A stretch of 8,636 nucleotides of DNA from Pseudomonadota bacterium (GTDB taxonomy: Bacteria; Pseudomonadota; Alphaproteobacteria; UBA9655). The notes under the pieces were generated by a model, which saw only the letters and a program-made list of their open reading frames with translations, did not search any database and was not told the origin of the DNA. This document shows, piece after piece, positions 5,420 to 8,636 of the stretch; position 1 is the stretch's first letter; each line of letters begins with the position of its first letter. The translations under genes and the position numbers were made by a program. The stretch lies in contig JAKBAL010000064.1 in NCBI GenBank assembly GCA_021809225.1, forward strand, positions 1 to 8,636. Direction: 5' to 3'.

Positions 5420-8010
5420 ATCTCGCAAAACCTTACGCTTCTCCTCCGTCGCCAATGATCGCACAATATCTTGAGATTAAAGCTCAATATCCATCCTGTC
5501 TTTTGTTTTATCGTCTAGGGGATTTTTATGAACTTTTCTTTGAAGATGCCATTTTAGCCTCAAAGGCTTTAGATATTACACTTACACGTCGCGGAAAAGG
5601 AAAAGAAGGAACAGATATTCCTATGTGTGGCGTGCCTGCCCATGCGAGTGATCATTATCTTGCACGCCTTATTCGTCAAGGCTATCGGGTCGCTATTTGT
5701 GAGCAAACGGAAGAGGCTTCAGCACGCAAAACAAAAGGACCATTGACACGAGATGTCATCCGCGTGGTAACCCCGGGGACCCTTACGGAAGAAGGTCTTC
5801 TTGAGTCAAACCAAAATAATTTTTTAACAGCTCTCGTCCCTAGTAAAACAGATCAGCTAGGATTGGCTTCCATTGACATTTCCACAGGTGATTTTTTTGT
5901 GGAATCGACCCTCCTTTCCCATTTCGAAACAGTTGTTGCGCGTTTAAAACCTGGAGAACTACTCGTTCCTGATGCTTTTTTAAAAACACCTGAACTTTAT
6001 GAGTTTTTTCAGGAAATGAAAAAGCGGCTGACGCCTTTGCCGTCAAGTCGTTTTGATGAACAGAACGGGTTTGACCGTCTTAAAGAGCTTTATGGCGTTG
6101 AAACTCTCGACGCTTTTGGTGATTTTAAACCGCATGAAATTGCAGCTTGTGGAGCTCTTGTTGATTATATTCGCTTAACGCAAAAGAAAGATCTCCCTTC
6201 CTTGAAACCTCCCCGTCGCCTTAAGGAAGGAGGAAGGCTTGAGCTAGATGCCGCCACCCGTCGAAACTTAGAACTTCACCAATCTCTTTCAGGCGAAAAA
6301 CGAGGAAGCCTTCTCGAGAGTATTGATCGTACCACAACACCCATGGGAGCCAGACTCCTCTCTCACCATTTAGCCGCCCCTTTAACAAATTTAAGTGGGA
6401 TTCAAAAGCGCCTGGAGTGTGTTGACTTTTTTTATGAAAATCAAAAAACAACTCAGGCTTTAAGAGCGGTTTTAAACTGCTGCCCCGACTTAGAGCGCCC
6501 ACTCTCTCGTTTAACTTGGGGAAGAGGAGGTCCAAGGGATTTAGCAGCTCTCAATAGAGGACTAAGCTTACTGCCTGATCTTAATAAAATATTTGTAGGT
6601 CATGATTTACCTGTTCCCTTAAAAGCGCTCTTAAAACGGCTAGGATATTATGAGGAACTTACGGATCGTTTAACCCGTGCCTTAAAGGATGAATTGCCCT
6701 CTATGGCACGAGAAGGGAATTTTATCCGTTTTGGCTATCATCCACCTTTGGATGAACTCGTAGCCTTAAAGGAAGACAGTAAAGGTGCCCTTGACGCTCT
6801 TCAAAAGAAATATATCGCTGAAACTGGCGTTACATCTCTGAAAATTAGACATAACAACATCGTTGGTTATCATGTCGAAGTCACAAGTCTGCATAAAGAA
6901 AAATTAGGTCCCGCTTTTATCCACCGGCAGACAATGGCCAACGCTATGCGGTTTTCCACACCTGAATTGGCGGAATTAGAAAAAAAAATCATCGGAGCTT
7001 TAGATCAAGCCCTGGCTTTGGAATTACGTCTTTTTCAAGATTTAGCCACTGAAGTAATGAGTCGGGCGTCTGATATTATTGAAACAGCGCGAACTTTGGC
7101 CTCATTGGATGTGGTGTCAAGTCATGCTCATTTAGCTCATGAAAAAAACTATGTCAAACCACAGATGGATGAAACCCTTGCTTTTGAGATTAACGAAGGC
7201 CGCCATCCTGTTGTGGAAGATTTACTGTCACAAGGGACGCCTTTTATGCCCAACAATTGTCATTTACAGGGACTTTGGTTGCTTACGGGTCCCAATATGG
7301 CAGGTAAAAGTACATTTTTAAGGCAAAATGCTTTAATAGCTCTTATGGCCCATATGGGAATGTATGTACCCGCCAAAAAAGTACATATCGGCATCATTGA
7401 TCGAATCTTTAGTCGGGTAGGGGCATCTGATGATCTGGCGCGAGGGCGATCCACCTTTATGGTTGAAATGACAGAAGCCGCGACGATTCTTAACCAAGCA
7501 ACACCTAGAAGTTTTGTGATTCTTGATGAAATGGGTCGAGGAACATCAACATTTGATGGTCTTTCTTTAGCCTGGGCTTGTATTGAACATTTGGTTCATG
7601 TCAATCAAGCCCGCTCACTTTTTGCAACTCACTATCATGAACTCACAACCCTTGAAAAATCCTTGCCTCAGGTCAGCTGCTATACGGTCAAAATTCGTGA
7701 GTGGGAGGACCAAATCATTTTTCTTCATGAAATTACAAAAGGCATAGCTGATAAATCCTATGGTATTCACGTGGGGAAGTTGGCAGGATTACCCCCCACC
7801 GTTGTGAAAAGAGCGGAGCAGATTTTAGCCACTTTAGAAGACACAAAACCTAAGCCAAAATTAGCCTCTCAACCCCTTCCCCTCTTTAAGGAAGCTTACT
7901 CTGCACCCTCCCCCTTAGAAAAGGCCGTTGAGATCCTCAATCCTGATGACTTTTCTCCTAAAGACGCTCTGGAAAAGCTCTACGCTCTAAAAAAACTTCT
8001 GAAGCCTTGA
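5416..8010 (+). CDS. mutS: DNA mismatch repair ATPase MutS
   Basis: This 864-residue protein is full length for the family (E. coli 853). Domain I contains the mismatch-probing F37-Y-E39 motif within GDFYELF, followed by the connector domain with YxxDISTGDF-type sequence (SIDISTGDF), the lever and clamp region (about 275-580), and the C-terminal ABC ATPase. That ATPase has Walker A GPNMAGKST (625-633), the signature and D-loop region around DDLARGRSTFMVEM, Walker B VILDEMGRG with D704-E705, and the switch histidine in FATHYHEL (H739). The tail FSPKDALEKLYALKKLL matches the dimer/tetramer-forming C-terminus. MutS recognises mispairs and small loops and recruits MutL; mutL is not in this window. 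The ATG at 5416 overlaps the amidotransferase stop (ATGA), implying translational coupling. No good Shine-Dalgarno sits before it or before the next in-frame Met (residue 14). All catalytic residues are intact. Confidence 0.97.
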   Translation: MNLAKPYASPPSPMIAQYLEIKAQYPSCLLFYRLGDFYELFFEDAILASKALDITLTRRGKGKEGTDIPMCGVPAHASDHYLARLIRQGYRVAICEQTEEASARKTKGPLTRDVIRVVTPGTLTEEGLLESNQNNFLTALVPSKTDQLGLASIDISTGDFFVESTLLSHFETVVARLKPGELLVPDAFLKTPELYEFFQEMKKRLTPLPSSRFDEQNGFDRLKELYGVETLDAFGDFKPHEIAACGALVDYIRLTQKKDLPSLKPPRRLKEGGRLELDAATRRNLELHQSLSGEKRGSLLESIDRTTTPMGARLLSHHLAAPLTNLSGIQKRLECVDFFYENQKTTQALRAVLNCCPDLERPLSRLTWGRGGPRDLAALNRGLSLLPDLNKIFVGHDLPVPLKALLKRLGYYEELTDRLTRALKDELPSMAREGNFIRFGYHPPLDELVALKEDSKGALDALQKKYIAETGVTSLKIRHNNIVGYHVEVTSLHKEKLGPAFIHRQTMANAMRFSTPELAELEKKIIGALDQALALELRLFQDLATEVMSRASDIIETARTLASLDVVSSHAHLAHEKNYVKPQMDETLAFEINEGRHPVVEDLLSQGTPFMPNNCHLQGLWLLTGPNMAGKSTFLRQNALIALMAHMGMYVPAKKVHIGIIDRIFSRVGASDDLARGRSTFMVEMTEAATILNQATPRSFVILDEMGRGTSTFDGLSLAWACIEHLVHVNQARSLFATHYHELTTLEKSLPQVSCYTVKIREWEDQIIFLHEITKGIADKSYGIHVGKLAGLPPTVVKRAEQILATLEDTKPKPKLASQPLPLFKEAYSAPSPLEKAVEILNPDDFSPKDALEKLYALKKLLKP

Positions 8011-8063
8011 ATATCGGCTCTCTATCATAAAGTAATTTAAAAAACACACAAATTTCCCAGGAT

Positions 8064-8094
8064 TTCAGTTTCTTATTTGACTAAAGAATCTGAA
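8064..8094. terminator. Possible bidirectional hairpin between convergent genes
   Basis: TTCAGTTTCTT (8064-8074) and AAGAATCTGAA (8084-8094) pair over 11 positions with one mismatch around a 9-nt loop. The hairpin sits in the 94-bp gap between mutS and the convergent minus-strand gene, where a shared terminator would be expected. It is AT-rich, and no immediate T-run follows on the plus strand; on the minus strand a run of six T lies about 20 nt beyond the stem. It is therefore not a classic intrinsic terminator. Confidence 0.35.
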
Positions 8095-8104
8095 GAACCC
8101 TCTC

Positions 8105-8636
8105 TTAAATTCCTTGTGCAATAAGATATTCTAACGCCAGAGAGTGAGCTTCATCCTTATATCCCACCTTATTGAGAGATTCTACAAGAGGTATAAATAT
8201 ATCAGGGACGAGGTCCTTCAGAGGTGTTTCCCCTATCAGGATAAGAACAAGCAATAAAACTTCTCCTCTTCGCTTACTTTTAACGGCAGAATCAAGAAGA
8301 TCAGCTGTTTTTTCATCAAAAAGAGCTTTTTTCTGTCGCCAAGAAGGCTCAGGAGACTCTCCTTTCAAAGGAGATCCTGCCTCTTCTCCCAAAGCTTCGA
8401 GCACGTGCCGCAGCGTATATGAGTTTTGAGACGCTATTTTAGAATGAACTCGATTCTGATAAAGTTGCCAGGCTTGAAGCTGAACCTCTCCCCATTGATT
8501 TTTAGGAAAAACGAGATGAAGAAGGGGAAGAACCTCAATAGCATCCTCTGGAGATTCCCGCATACAAAAGGCGCCCCATTTTTGCGCAAGGTCTTTTTCT
8601 CCGGCTTCTAAAAAGGCGCGAACCATATAAGGGGCT
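8105..8636 (-). CDS. Hypothetical helical protein, partial: N-terminus beyond window
   Basis: I do not recognise this protein. The minus-strand frame is open from the stop at 8105-8107 to the right edge, about 177 residues. A Met codon at 8624-8626 exists, but the preceding in-frame codons (Ala-Pro-Tyr) are open and no ribosome site is visible. The APYMVRAFLEAGEKDLAQKW stretch looks like the middle of a helical repeat protein, so the gene most likely starts outside the window. The visible part is almost entirely alpha-helical, with TPR-like helix pairs at its start and a conserved-looking end: RRGEVLLLVLILIGETPL, then LVESLNKVGYKDEAHSLALEYL. No membrane signal, catalytic motif or metal site was seen; the LLLVLILI stretch is short and more likely a buried helix. 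It converges with mutS. Function is unknown. Confidence 0.7.
   Translation of the reverse strand, partial: APYMVRAFLEAGEKDLAQKWGAFCMRESPEDAIEVLPLLHLVFPKNQWGEVQLQAWQLYQNRVHSKIASQNSYTLRHVLEALGEEAGSPLKGESPEPSWRQKKALFDEKTADLLDSAVKSKRRGEVLLLVLILIGETPLKDLVPDIFIPLVESLNKVGYKDEAHSLALEYLIAQGI

Noticed and set aside
8172..8611. Plus-strand open frames opposite the right-edge gene
   Set aside because: Compositions rich in Arg, Ser and Lys are typical of the antisense of a coding frame, while the minus-strand frame is continuous to the edge and gives an ordered helical protein.
1..8636. Search by eye for CRISPR arrays, tRNAs, insertion sequences, phage or toxin-antitoxin genes
   Set aside because: No regularly spaced repeats, cloverleaf-like elements, transposase motifs or small paired genes were seen; nearly all sequence is accounted for by housekeeping-type genes.

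Overview
The window looks like chromosomal DNA from an alphaproteobacterium. It is moderately AT-rich and densely packed, with seven protein genes, two of them cut by the window ends. The group is suggested by a ubiquinol-cytochrome c chaperone (CBP3-type) gene lying head to head with a bamE lipoprotein gene, plus a gene for an NDUFA9-like complex I-associated protein. The AT-rich composition and small gaps would suit a host-associated lineage such as Holosporales or Rickettsiales relatives. That placement is inference from style and gene content, not from a marker gene.

Layout, left to right. A partial CBP3-type chaperone gene (minus, 1-436) runs off the left edge. Its start is 43 bp from the start of bamE (plus, 480-941), so the promoters of each gene probably lie inside the other. 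bamE converges with the NDUFA9-like gene (minus, 938-1864), and the two share a palindromic TTAA as overlapping stop codons. Upstream of the latter, on the same strand, is an alpha/beta hydrolase gene (minus, 2030-2920). A 166-bp divergent intergenic region with a TATAAT box separates it from a tight plus-strand operon: a membrane-anchored nucleotide-sugar dehydratase-like protein (3087-4724), a class I glutamine amidotransferase (4733-5419) and mutS (5416-8010). The last two overlap by ATGA. A 94-bp convergent gap with an imperfect hairpin follows, then a partial unrecognised helical protein gene (minus, 8105 to the right edge).

How the genes relate. The left part holds envelope and respiratory-chain functions: bc1 assembly, BAM complex and complex I-associated SDR. 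The plus-strand operon combines a nucleotide-sugar-type enzyme, an amidotransferase of unknown substrate and the mismatch-recognition ATPase MutS. The spacing implies co-transcription, but no shared pathway is evident.

The most unusual item is the dehydratase-like protein. It keeps the membrane segments, the glycine-rich NAD loop and the C-terminal GLKPGEK motif. The catalytic Thr-Asp-Lys of the FlaA1/PglF/WbpM/CapD family reads Thr-His-Glu, and the Rossmann-like domain normally found between the membrane part and the dehydratase part appears to be missing. No CRISPR array, mobile element, phage gene, RNA gene or recognisable new defence system was seen; the rest is ordinary housekeeping sequence.
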